A DNA stretch of 64,000 nucleotides from Pseudoclavibacter sp. RFBB5. GTDB taxonomy: Bacteria > Actinomycetota > Actinomycetes > Actinomycetales > Microbacteriaceae. The first letter of the stretch is position 1. Every line of letters starts with the position of its first letter. Under the pieces are notes generated by a model. It was not told where the DNA came from. It worked only from the letters and a program-made list of their open reading frames with translations, and did not search any database. Made by a program: the position numbers and the translations under genes. The stretch lies in assembly GCF_002931555.1 (NCBI RefSeq), contig NZ_PSTZ01000005.1, forward strand, positions 265,888-329,887, in the 5' to 3' direction. This document shows, in pieces, positions 9,364 to 17,797 of this stretch.

Positions 9364-9369
9364 TACCCT
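9364..9369 (+). promoter_or_regulatory. putative -10 box of ddl
   Basis: TACCCT is followed by 7 nt and a GTG at 9377. Transcription from here would allow either a leaderless start at 9377 or a 33-nt leader with GGAAGGA (9397-9403) before the ATG at 9410. Confidence 0.45.
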
Positions 9370-9409
9370 TGATGCGGTGAGCGAAGAGTCGCTCGTGGAA
9401 GGAACCCTC

Positions 9410-10600
9410 ATGTCGACCGCTCAGCCGAACGCCACCGCAGTCGCAGACTCGCGGCCCCTCATCGCCATCGTCTTCGGCGGCCGATCGAGCGAGCACGCGA
9501 TCTCGTGCGCCACGGCGAGCGGTGTCCTCGGCGCGATCGACCGCGACAAGTACCGTGTCCTGCCGATCGGCATCACGCGGGATGGCGCCTGGGTGCTGGA
9601 GGACGACGACGCGGACAAGTTCGCGCTCGACCCCGAGAACCTGCCCGAGGTCGTCGACAACGGCACGCGCATCCACCTGCCGGACTCCGCGAAGCACCGC
9701 GAGGTGACCGTCTCCCGAGTCGAGGGTGACGCCCTGGGTGCCGAAGCCGGTGCCGAGCTCACGGAGCGCACGTCGCTCGGCGAGGTCGACCTCGTCTTCC
9801 CGATCCTGCACGGCCCGTTCGGAGAGGACGGAACCGTGCAGGGCATGCTCGAGCTCGTCGGTCTGCCCTTCGTGGGGTCGTCGGTGCTCGCCGCGAGCGT
9901 CGGCATGGACAAGCACTACACGAAGATCGTGCTGCGGGATGCCGGCCTGCAGGTCGCGGCCGGCGTCACGATCACGCAGCATCAGTGGGACACCCAGGGT
10001 GAGTCGCTGGCGGCTGAGGTCATCGACCAGCTCGGGCTTCCGGTGTTCATCAAGCCGGCCCGCGCCGGCTCGAGCGTCGGAGTGAGCAAGGTCGCTGCGC
10101 TCGAGGAGTTCGCCGGCGCCATGGCCACAGCCCTCGCTGAGGACGACCACGTGCTCGTCGAGGCGGCAGTCGCCGGCCGAGAGGTCGAGATCGCCGTGCT
10201 CGAGTCGCGTCCAGGGGAGCGTGCGCGCGCGTCCGTCGCCGGCGAGATCGTCATGACGAAGGCGGAGTTCTACGACTTCGAGGCGAAGTACCTCGACGAC
10301 TCAGGTGTCGAGTTGCGCTGCCCCGCCGATCTGAGCGACGAGCTGCTCGAGGAGATGGCGGAGCTCGGCGTCCGCGCCTTCGAGGCGCTCGGCGCGTCCG
10401 GTCTCGCGCGCGTCGACTTCTTCCTCACCGACGAGGGCTTCGTCGTCAACGAGATCAACACGATGCCCGGTTTCACGCCCATCTCCATGTTCCCGAAGTG
10501 CTGGCAGGCGAGCGGCATGAGCTACCCGGAGCTCATCACCGAGCTCATCGAGGTGGCGAGCGCGCACGCCGCGGCCCGCGAGGCGCGCCTCACGCGCTAG
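9410..10600 (+). CDS. ddl: D-alanine--D-alanine ligase
   Basis: A 396-residue ATP-grasp enzyme that joins two D-Ala for peptidoglycan precursors. N-terminal FGGRSSEHAISCATASG, the LHGPFGEDG motif, the ATP-grasp core (PVFIKPARAGSSVGVSKV), and Mg/ATP ligands in ARVDFFLTDEGFVVNEINTM are seen. I chose ATG 9410 because GGAAGGA lies 6 nt upstream. A GTG at 9377 sits 7 nt from a -10-like box and could be a leaderless start giving 11 more residues. The gene faces the DUF3515 gene tail to tail. Confidence 0.95.
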   Translation: MSTAQPNATAVADSRPLIAIVFGGRSSEHAISCATASGVLGAIDRDKYRVLPIGITRDGAWVLEDDDADKFALDPENLPEVVDNGTRIHLPDSAKHREVTVSRVEGDALGAEAGAELTERTSLGEVDLVFPILHGPFGEDGTVQGMLELVGLPFVGSSVLAASVGMDKHYTKIVLRDAGLQVAAGVTITQHQWDTQGESLAAEVIDQLGLPVFIKPARAGSSVGVSKVAALEEFAGAMATALAEDDHVLVEAAVAGREVEIAVLESRPGERARASVAGEIVMTKAEFYDFEAKYLDDSGVELRCPADLSDELLEEMAELGVRAFEALGASGLARVDFFLTDEGFVVNEINTMPGFTPISMFPKCWQASGMSYPELITELIEVASAHAAAREARLTR

Positions 10601-10655
10601 CGGCGGGGCTCGGGCGGCCCTGGGGGAGAGCACCCGGAAGCGACCTGGTGGGCCG

Positions 10656-11153
10656 CTACTGGGAGCCGAGCACGTCGTCGGCGCCCACGCAGGCGCCCGT
10701 CTTCGGCAGCTTCTCGACCGCATCCTCGAGGTCGATGAGCACGGCCGTCCCGGACACGACGTCTGAGTCGAGGATGACCTCGACGGCGGGCGTGCGACCG
10801 TAGCTCGTGAAGCGGTACGTGGGGGCCTGACTGTCGTCGAGCACCCAGTCGATGCCGTTGAGGTTCTGGCAGTAGTCGGTGGTCGGCCCCGGGGTCGGCA
10901 CGCCGCAGCGCAGCAGCACGCTGGCCGGGGTGCCCCACGCGCCGGTGGCCTGCGCGTTCGTGAGCCGCAGCTCGAGCCCGTCGACGGTGGAGGGGAGACG
11001 GACCGAGACTTCCGCGCACTCCGGCGCTGCCGCGTCCGGCGCGGGTTCCATGGGCACGCTGGCGCTGTTGCAGGCGGCCAGCAGCACGATGGATGCGGCG
11101 GTCGCGACCACGGCGGAGCCGATTCGAGAGGCGGAGCGAGAGGTTCGAAGCAT
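10656..11153 (-). CDS. DUF3515 lipoprotein
   Basis: A 165-residue protein with a type II signal peptide: basic N-terminus, hydrophobic stretch, then the lipobox LLAAC with Cys at about residue 28. The rest matches the DUF3515 family of actinobacteria, with conserved Cys-containing segments around LLRCGVP and TDYCQNLNGIDWVLDD. These proteins have no known function; the frequent position between ddl and thiL, also seen here, hints at a cell-envelope role. The ATG at 11153 is 8 nt from a minus-strand TAGCCT box that overlaps the -10 box of divergent thiL. Confidence 0.85.
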   Translation of the reverse strand: MLRTSRSASRIGSAVVATAASIVLLAACNSASVPMEPAPDAAAPECAEVSVRLPSTVDGLELRLTNAQATGAWGTPASVLLRCGVPTPGPTTDYCQNLNGIDWVLDDSQAPTYRFTSYGRTPAVEVILDSDVVSGTAVLIDLEDAVEKLPKTGACVGADDVLGSQ

Positions 11154-11161
11154 TTGCTCCC

Positions 11162-11171
11162 AGGCTATCGT
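11162..11171. promoter_or_regulatory. overlapping divergent -10 boxes of thiL and the DUF3515 gene
   Basis: On the plus strand TATCGT (11166-11171) is followed by 6 nt and the thiL GTG. On the minus strand TAGCCT (11167-11162) precedes the DUF3515 ATG by 8 nt. The two boxes share a TA step, so initiation in one direction may exclude the other. Confidence 0.5.
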
Positions 11172-11177
11172 GAACGG

Positions 11178-12311
11178 GTGCCCGCCCTTTCCGATGAAGC
11201 GTCCCGCCGTCCCGCTGCTGCCGTGTTCACGGTCGGCGAATGCGGCGAAGCCGAGCTGCTGCGGCGCATTCTCGCCAGGGTTCCCGCTGCCAGAGCCGGG
11301 GTGCTCGGAGCCGGTGACGACGCTGCCGTCCTGGCGGCCGGCGACGGGAGGGTCGTCATCACGACCGACCTCATGATCGAGGGACCGGACTTCCGTCTCG
11401 CCTGGTCGTCGGCTCGCGACCTCGCCCGCAAGGCGTGTGCCTCGAACCTCGCCGACGTCGCGGCCATGGGCGCCGCGCCGACCGCGATCACCGTGGCGCT
11501 CGCGCTCCCCGGCGAGACGGCGGTCTCCTGGGTCGAGGAGCTGGCCGAGGGCTTCGCCGAGGCCCTCCGCGAGATGGCTCCAGACTGCGGCGTCATCGGC
11601 GGTGACCTCTCGACGAGCGGGCAGCTCGTGATCGCGATCACGGCGTTCGGCGACCTGGGCGGAGGAGAGCCGGTGCCGCGGTCCGGGGCGGCGGCCGGCG
11701 ATGTCCTGGCCCTCAGCGGCCCGGCCGGGCGCAGCGGTGCGGGGCTCTCGCTGCTCTATGCCCTGGCCCGGGATGCGCGGGGCGAGGCGCTCGCCGAGGG
11801 CATCGCGGCCCTGCGCTCGCGCGGCGACGCCGTCGCGGCCGTGGTCGACTGGCATCTCGCGCCCACGATCGACGCCTCGCTGGGGCTCGCGGCCAGGGAG
11901 GCCGGCGCGACGGCGATGATGGATGTCTCCGATGGCCTCCTCCTCGATGCGACCAGGCTGGCCCGGGCCAGCGGTGTGCGGCTCGAGATCGACACCTCAG
12001 TGCTCGGCTCCGACATCGAAGCGGTCGACGCGGCGCTGCGCGCCGCGATGCCGGAGCTCGACGAGACCCAGCGGCGGGCGCGCGCCGTGGAGCTCGTCGT
12101 GGTCGGCGGCGAGGACCACGGGCTGCTGGCGGCCTTTCCGGCCTGGGCGACGCTGCCGGACGGGTTCCGCGCGATCGGGCGGGTGCATCCGGCCGCAGAC
12201 GGGGCCGCTTCGGCGGTGCGCGTCGACGGTGAGCCGAGGGATGCGCGGGGCTGGGACCCCTACGCCTGGGACTTCTCGGCGTCTGATTCCTCGACGGGCA
12301 GTGCCTCGTAG
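11178..12311 (+). CDS. thiL: thiamine-monophosphate kinase
   Basis: A 377-residue ThiL of the PurM/AIRS superfamily, which phosphorylates thiamine phosphate to thiamine diphosphate. GAGDDAAVL and TTDLMIEGPDFRLAW form the N-terminal ATP/Mg site, followed by NLADVAAMGA, GGDLS, and DVSDGLLLDATRLA with VVVGGEDHGLLAAFP in the C-terminal half. The GTG start at 11178 is 6 nt after TATCGT, indicating a leaderless mRNA. Its 3' end overlaps the convergent rsmD gene by 52 bp, so the last ~17 codons are antisense to the rsmD end. Confidence 0.93.
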   Translation: MPALSDEASRRPAAAVFTVGECGEAELLRRILARVPAARAGVLGAGDDAAVLAAGDGRVVITTDLMIEGPDFRLAWSSARDLARKACASNLADVAAMGAAPTAITVALALPGETAVSWVEELAEGFAEALREMAPDCGVIGGDLSTSGQLVIAITAFGDLGGGEPVPRSGAAAGDVLALSGPAGRSGAGLSLLYALARDARGEALAEGIAALRSRGDAVAAVVDWHLAPTIDASLGLAAREAGATAMMDVSDGLLLDATRLARASGVRLEIDTSVLGSDIEAVDAALRAAMPELDETQRRARAVELVVVGGEDHGLLAAFPAWATLPDGFRAIGRVHPAADGAASAVRVDGEPRDARGWDPYAWDFSASDSSTGSAS

Positions 12312-12871
12312 CTGTACACGATCGTCTCGCCGTAGGCTTTGCGGCGCAGCGGATCGAAGCTGTGCGGAACGGTCGGGGCGGGGGAGCGCGAGCCGCGTTC
12401 GATCACGACGACCGCCTCGGGCGCCAGGTGCGGCATCAGCGCCTCGAGCGCCTCCGCGAGCTCCGCCTCGCCGAGTTCGTATGGCGGGTCGATGAACACG
12501 AGCTCGAAACGCTGGGCAGGGGGAGTGCGGAGGAAGCTCGACACGGCGCTCTGCGCGACACGCGTCGTCACCGTGCGGCGGCCCTGCTCACGCGTCACGC
12601 GAGCGAGCAGCTCGGCGTTGGCGCGCAGCACGGCCGTGGCCGCTTTGGACTGCTCGACGAGCACGGCGCTGGACGCGCCTCGGCTGAGCGCCTCGAACGC
12701 CAGCGCCCCGGAACCCGCGTACAGGTCGAGCACGGCGACACCGCCGAGATCGAGCAGCGACTCGAGCGACGAGAACATCGCCTCCCGGACGCGGTCGCTC
12801 GTCGGACGAGTGCCGCTCTTGGGAACGGAGAGCGAGTGGCCCCTGGCGGCTCCTGCGATGATGCGTGTCAC
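12260..12871 (-). CDS. rsmD: 16S rRNA (guanine(966)-N(2))-methyltransferase
   Basis: A 203-residue RsmD, the SAM-dependent enzyme that methylates G966 of 16S rRNA during 30S assembly. RIIAGAARGHSL is the conserved N-terminus. The SAM motif is VLDLYAGSGALAFEALSRGA and the catalytic motif is FIDPPYELGE (DPPY). The start is the GTG at 12871, 6 nt after a minus-strand TACGAT, rather than a more distant in-frame codon. It converges on thiL with a 52-bp 3' overlap. Confidence 0.93.
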   Translation of the reverse strand: MTRIIAGAARGHSLSVPKSGTRPTSDRVREAMFSSLESLLDLGGVAVLDLYAGSGALAFEALSRGASSAVLVEQSKAATAVLRANAELLARVTREQGRRTVTTRVAQSAVSSFLRTPPAQRFELVFIDPPYELGEAELAEALEALMPHLAPEAVVVIERGSRSPAPTVPHSFDPLRRKAYGETIVYSYEALPVEESDAEKSQA

Positions 12872-12877
12872 GGAGCG

Positions 12878-12883
12878 ATCGTA
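12878..12883 (-). promoter_or_regulatory. putative -10 box of rsmD (leaderless)
   Basis: TACGAT on the minus strand, then 6 nt, then the rsmD GTG at 12871. The same spacing recurs across the window. Confidence 0.5.
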
Positions 12884-12977
12884 GCCGTGAGGCCGCGACT
12901 GCATGCACAGTGGCGAGCTTCTGGCCGAACTTGTCGGGGGTGCGTGGAATGATGGGCACTTGAATTCGGAGGTGGCC

Positions 12978-14021
12978 ATGGAACACGGCAACAGCGCGGA
13001 GACCGCGGCGGCGACGGCCCTGTCAGCCGCGCCTACTGGGCGCGAGCGCGCATCGAGCACAGCCGTTGCGCTGCAGGATGGCGCGCGTCAGATCCGCGAG
13101 AGCGTGTCGTCGGTCATCTCGGGGAAAGACGAGCAGGTGCATCTCGCCGTCGTCGTGCTCCTTGCCGGTGGTCACCTGCTGGTGGAGGACGTGCCCGGCG
13201 TCGGCAAGACGGTGCTCGCGAAGACGCTCGCGGCGGCGATGGACTCGAGCGTGAGCCGCATCCAGTTCACCCCTGACCTCCTGCCGTCGGACGTGACGGG
13301 TGTCGCGATCTACGACCAGGTCGAGCGCCGCTTCGAGTTCCAGCAGGGCCCGGTGTTCGCGAACGTCGTCATCGGCGATGAGATCAACCGCGCCTCCCCG
13401 AAGACCCAGTCGGCGCTCCTGGAGTGCATGGAGGAGGGCCAGGTCACGGTCGACGGCGTCACGCACAAGCTCCCCGCGCCGTTCACGGTGTTCGCCACGC
13501 AGAACCCTTCGGAGATGGAAGGCACGTACGCGCTCCCCGAGGCGCAGCGGGACCGCTTCATGGCGCGGATGTCGATGGGCTACCCCGAGCGCGACGACGA
13601 GCTCGCGATGGTCGACCGCCGAGACTCGAGCGACCCCCTCGCCAGCGTGCGCGCCTCGCTGAGCGCGACCGACGTATCGACCATGATCGAGCAGGCCTCG
13701 CGAATCTACGTGGCCCCCGCCATCAAGCAGTACATCGTCGATCTCGCGAGGGCCACGCGCGAGCATCCAGATGTGCGCGTCGGCGTGAGCCCCCGCGCCA
13801 CTCTGCACCTCGTCCGCGCCTCGCGCGCGGCTGCGGCGGTCGCCGGACGCGACTTCGTCGTGCCGGACGACGTCGCAAAGCTCGTCGGTCCCGTCTTCGC
13901 GCACCGTCTCGTGCTGAGCGCCCGCGGGTCGAGGGGCACCGCCGCGTCTGCATCCGCCGCCCGCATCATCGACCAGATCTCGCAGCAGATCGCCGTCCCA
14001 ACGAGCGCGGCGACCGCGTAG
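12978..14021 (+). CDS. MoxR family AAA+ ATPase
   Basis: A 347-residue MoxR ATPase. Walker A is EDVPGVGKTVLAKTLA (about residues 72-87), Walker B is around VVIGDEINRASPKTQSALLE, sensor 1 is FTVFATQNP, and the lid domain with RVGVSPRATLHLVRASR follows. MoxR proteins act as chaperone-like ATPases with DUF58 and transglutaminase partners; those two genes follow directly, so this is a complete MoxR/DUF58/TgpA module. The ATG at 12978 has a strong ribosome-binding site (CGGAGGT). No clear promoter box is visible in the 106-bp gap from the divergent rsmD. Confidence 0.93.
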   Translation: MEHGNSAETAAATALSAAPTGRERASSTAVALQDGARQIRESVSSVISGKDEQVHLAVVVLLAGGHLLVEDVPGVGKTVLAKTLAAAMDSSVSRIQFTPDLLPSDVTGVAIYDQVERRFEFQQGPVFANVVIGDEINRASPKTQSALLECMEEGQVTVDGVTHKLPAPFTVFATQNPSEMEGTYALPEAQRDRFMARMSMGYPERDDELAMVDRRDSSDPLASVRASLSATDVSTMIEQASRIYVAPAIKQYIVDLARATREHPDVRVGVSPRATLHLVRASRAAAAVAGRDFVVPDDVAKLVGPVFAHRLVLSARGSRGTAASASAARIIDQISQQIAVPTSAATA

Positions 14022-14024
14022 CGC

Positions 14025-15338
14025 GTGGCGACGAAGCGCATCGAGAGGCGGCTGAGACCCACCAGCCGAGCCATCGGCCTGGTGGTGGTCGGCGTGCTGC
14101 TCGGAGCCGCCGCCGTGGTCTTCGGTCGGGGCGAGCTGCTCGCCCTCGGTGGGTTCCTCGTCGCGTTGCCGCTCGTCGCCTACGTGCTTCGCCTCATCTG
14201 GCGCCCGCGCCTCGAGGCCGAGCGCACGATCTACCCGACGACGCTCGCCGTGGGTGATCGGATGCGAGTGGTCACGGAGGTCCGCAACCGGTCCTGGATC
14301 GCGCTCGAGCCGAGTTCCTACCTGGATCTGCTGCCTGGTGCGGAGCCGTCCAGCGTCGGCGGCGTGCTGCCGGCGATCGGCTCACGCATCAACCGCAACG
14401 AGGACAAGCGGCGTCGCCGGGTCGCCTACGGTGTGGATTCGATGCGGCGCGGAGTCCACGAGGTCGGGCCCCTGTTCTTCGACAACATGGACGGCCTCGG
14501 CCTGACCCGGCGAGTCCTGAAGATCGGTGAGGCGACCGAGGTCGAGGTGTGGCCACGCGTCGTCGACCTGCCGGCGATGTCGGTGCCGAGCGGCAAGAGC
14601 GGCGGCGAGGTCGAGGCCGGTGTCGCGCAGTCGGGTGACTCCGACGACGTGCTCACCCGCGACTACCGACGAGGGGACCCGCTGCGACGCATCCACTGGC
14701 GTGCGACGGCGCACGCGGGAGAGCTACGCGTCCGCCAGGAGGAGCACCACGCCGAGGACACCTCCGTGGTGATCCTCGACACGAGCGGGGCACCCGCAGT
14801 CGAGGAGCCGAAGGCGCCGATGACGATCATCGACCTCATGAACGAGCAGGCCAGTCCGTCGACTGCCGTGGATGCGGAGTTCGAGCTCGCGGTCTCTCTC
14901 GCCGCTTCGGTCCTCGCACGCTTCCACCGCTTCGGGTACGAGACCGAGCTCTTCGAGACGCACGCCGCTCTCGACGGCGACGCCGAGAGCACGCGCACGC
15001 CGTCGGAGGAGGCCCTCGAAGGGGTCATGCGCCGACTCATGCTCACGCAGCCCGACGCCGAGCGACGGGAGGCCTGCGCCGAGGTCGTCGACGACATCTC
15101 CCGCGTGGCGCGCACTCCCGTCGTCTACGTGCACCGTCACCTGGGCGGGGAAGGCCTGGCCGCCATCCGATCGCTCTCGTCCGTCGCCTCGCCAGCCCTC
15201 GCGCTGCTCGTCTCCGACGGGCCCGTGCCCCCGGCCACCCTGACGTCGTTCACGGAAGCCGGTTGGAACGTCGCCGTCTACTCACCCGCCCGCGCGCGGC
15301 CGTTCACGCCCGTGCTCGAGCTGGAGGCCACCGTATGA
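14025..15338 (+). CDS. DUF58 domain protein
   Basis: A 437-residue protein with two hydrophobic helices near the N-terminus (about residues 17-60), a beta-rich region, and the DUF58 signature YRRGDPLRRIHWRATAHAGE (about residues 210-230) followed by a von Willebrand-like segment. It starts at a GTG 3 bp after the moxR stop and its stop overlaps the next start (ATGA). Family role is unknown; the fixed link with MoxR and a membrane transglutaminase suggests a membrane-anchored partner of the ATPase. It is paralogous to the partial gene at the window start. Confidence 0.9.
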   Translation: MATKRIERRLRPTSRAIGLVVVGVLLGAAAVVFGRGELLALGGFLVALPLVAYVLRLIWRPRLEAERTIYPTTLAVGDRMRVVTEVRNRSWIALEPSSYLDLLPGAEPSSVGGVLPAIGSRINRNEDKRRRRVAYGVDSMRRGVHEVGPLFFDNMDGLGLTRRVLKIGEATEVEVWPRVVDLPAMSVPSGKSGGEVEAGVAQSGDSDDVLTRDYRRGDPLRRIHWRATAHAGELRVRQEEHHAEDTSVVILDTSGAPAVEEPKAPMTIIDLMNEQASPSTAVDAEFELAVSLAASVLARFHRFGYETELFETHAALDGDAESTRTPSEEALEGVMRRLMLTQPDAERREACAEVVDDISRVARTPVVYVHRHLGGEGLAAIRSLSSVASPALALLVSDGPVPPATLTSFTEAGWNVAVYSPARARPFTPVLELEATV

Positions 15339-17797
15339 GCGCGCAGGCCACGACCACGGCGCAGATGCGTCGCCGCCAAGGCTGGAAGGGGACCCCTGGC
15401 GCCAACGGCTCATGGGTGGTCACCGTCTCGCTCGCCGTGCTGATCTACAGCGCGACGAACCTGCTCTGGCCGATCTTCGACACCAACACGTGGTCGGCGA
15501 AGGCCATCGTCCTGGTCACGATCATGCTCGGGGCCGCCGCCCTCGTCCGCACCTTCACCGGGTCGCAGCTCTGGGCGCTCATCGCCTCGATCGTGGGCGG
15601 CGCCATCGTTCTCGTGAGCTTCACAGGGCGCGGCTCGCCGCGGGCGACGGTCGAGGGCTGGGGTGTGCTCACCGAGCAGCTCGTCGAGCAGCTTCGCTCC
15701 GACGCGGCGCCACTGCGCGAGACCGACGCCATGACGATGCTCGTGCTCATCGGCGTCGCGATCATCGTGGTGCTCTGCGACTTCTTCGTGTTCGGCATCA
15801 GGGGTCGCTCGCTCGCGATGCTGCCGCTGCTCGCGTTCCCGCTCATCCCGATGGCCCTCGGCATCGACGCGTTCGACGGCTGGGCGTACGTCTTCGCCGC
15901 GCTGGCGCTCGCGGTGTTCCTCTACGCGGTGTCGAGCTGGCACCAGCGTGTGCACGACGAGGAGCTCTCGTACCAGGGCTTCCTCGTCGACAGCAGAGGC
16001 CTGGCCGGCCTCGGCGGGGCGCTGGGCGTCACCGCGGTGTCGCTGGTTGCCGTCCTCGTCGCCTCGACCGTCGTCCCCGCGCCGACCGGCATCGACGCGA
16101 TCCGGCAGACGTCCACGACCGGGCTGTCCACGAACCGGGCGAACCCCATCATCGACCTCGGCGAGGACCTTCGGCGCAACAACGCGGTCGAGGTGCTCCG
16201 CTACGCGACGACCACGGACCAGGGGTCGCTGCCGTACCTGACGCTGCAGACGCTCAGCGACCTGAACGGCAGCGACGACTGGACTCCCGGCGCGTTCGAC
16301 GGGAACGTGGCGATCGACGGGGGCGAGCTGCCACTCCCGACCGGCGTCTCGGCGGGGGCGCAGTCGAGCGAGTTCACGACGCGCATCGTGCTCAACGACG
16401 GCGTGAGCTCGTTCCTCCCGCGACCCGGTTTCGCGGCCAGCATCGTCGACCTGCAGGGGGAGTTCCTCCTCGAAGAGCGGACCGGTGACGTGCGCAGCGC
16501 GAACGATGAAGCGCTGGCGCAGAACTACGAGATCCAGACGGTGGTGCCGACTCCGAGCTTCGAGACCATCTCGCAGCTCGAGGTCGACGTGCCGCCCGAG
16601 CTCGAACCGCTCACGCAAGTGCCGGAGGGGCCGAGTGCCGACCGCGTTCGCGACGTGCTGGGCGAAATCGTCGACGAGGGTGCCCCCGCCGGGACGCAGG
16701 CGCTGCAGCTCCAGGCGTTCTTCGCCGACGGCTTCGCGTACTCGGAGACCGCGCCCGTCCAGCAGGGGTACGACGGAACGAGCCTCGACGTCATCGCCGC
16801 CTTCCTGGACGCACGAGCGGGATACTGCGTGCATTACGCGTCGTCGATGGCGGTCATGGCACGCATGCTCGGCATCCCCTCCCGCATCGGCGTCGGCTTC
16901 ACGCCGGGCTCCGCGGGGGAGCTGAACGCCGAGGGGCAGCCTGTCTACACCGTCACGAGCGATCAGCTGCACGCATGGGCAGAGCTCTACCTGCCCGGCC
17001 ACGGCTGGGTCATGTTCGAGACGACGCCCGCAGGTGCCCTCGGAAACCTCGTCGCGCCCGGCCCGGGTGAGACGACCGCGCCGACGATCGACCCGTTCGA
17101 GACCACGACGCCGACGCCGGCCCCTGTCGAGACGCAGAGCACGGAGGCGCCGACCGTGCCGCCGGAGACGCCGACACCGACTCCGACCGATGCGGCGGAC
17201 AGCCCCGGCGCGCAGGAGGATGAAGAGGCGGGCATCGATCTCACCGCGGTGTTCATCACGCTGGCGGTCATCGCCGGAGCGCTGGCGATCATCGCGCTCC
17301 TCCTCATCCCGGCGTTCCTGCGCGGCGCCAGACGTCGAGCGCGCCGAACCGCGGTCCTGACCGGGACGCCGCCGCAGCATCCGAGCGCGGGGACCGCGGC
17401 TTGGCAGGAGGTCTGCGAGAGCGCCGTCGACTACGGCGTCCGGCTCGCCGCCGGACTCACCCCTGAGGCGGTCGTCGCCGCCATCGCTGGCGCCGTCGAG
17501 ACTCGCGGCGCCGCGGCAGACACGTCTGCTCCTGCTCCTGCTCCTGCCTCTGCGTCTGCCACCGACCCCGCAGTCGCGGAGGTGGATGACGCACGCTCCG
17601 CGCTCGACCGCATCCGGGTCGAGCATGAGCACGCCGCCTTCTCGGACCCGGGAGCCGGGCAGCAGCTGAGCGCAGGTGAGCGGTCGGCGCTCTGGAACGA
17701 TGTCCTCGTGGTCAGGGCAGCACTCCGAGTCTCGGCACCGCCCGCCGTCCGTCGCCGGGCGGTGCTCGCCCCGGCCTCCCTGTCAGGAAGGCGCTGA
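15335..17797 (+). CDS. TgpA-like membrane transglutaminase with intact Cys and His
   Basis: An 820-residue protein with several N-terminal membrane helices (about residues 28-240), an extracytoplasmic region with a transglutaminase core (about 460-570), a Thr/Pro/Glu-rich linker, a single helix (about 630-655) and a cytoplasmic tail. Catalytic residues are Cys-498 (RAGYCVHYASSM) and His-546 (SDQLHAWAELYLPGHGW); the third position is Glu-562 (MFETTP) where Asp is common. It could hydrolyse or cross-link amide bonds outside the membrane, but the substrate is unknown. It overlaps DUF58 by 4 bp and its stop overlaps recG (TGATG). The paralogue at 612-3044 lacks Cys and His. Confidence 0.9.
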   Translation: MSAQATTTAQMRRRQGWKGTPGANGSWVVTVSLAVLIYSATNLLWPIFDTNTWSAKAIVLVTIMLGAAALVRTFTGSQLWALIASIVGGAIVLVSFTGRGSPRATVEGWGVLTEQLVEQLRSDAAPLRETDAMTMLVLIGVAIIVVLCDFFVFGIRGRSLAMLPLLAFPLIPMALGIDAFDGWAYVFAALALAVFLYAVSSWHQRVHDEELSYQGFLVDSRGLAGLGGALGVTAVSLVAVLVASTVVPAPTGIDAIRQTSTTGLSTNRANPIIDLGEDLRRNNAVEVLRYATTTDQGSLPYLTLQTLSDLNGSDDWTPGAFDGNVAIDGGELPLPTGVSAGAQSSEFTTRIVLNDGVSSFLPRPGFAASIVDLQGEFLLEERTGDVRSANDEALAQNYEIQTVVPTPSFETISQLEVDVPPELEPLTQVPEGPSADRVRDVLGEIVDEGAPAGTQALQLQAFFADGFAYSETAPVQQGYDGTSLDVIAAFLDARAGYCVHYASSMAVMARMLGIPSRIGVGFTPGSAGELNAEGQPVYTVTSDQLHAWAELYLPGHGWVMFETTPAGALGNLVAPGPGETTAPTIDPFETTTPTPAPVETQSTEAPTVPPETPTPTPTDAADSPGAQEDEEAGIDLTAVFITLAVIAGALAIIALLLIPAFLRGARRRARRTAVLTGTPPQHPSAGTAAWQEVCESAVDYGVRLAAGLTPEAVVAAIAGAVETRGAAADTSAPAPAPASASATDPAVAEVDDARSALDRIRVEHEHAAFSDPGAGQQLSAGERSALWNDVLVVRAALRVSAPPAVRRRAVLAPASLSGRR

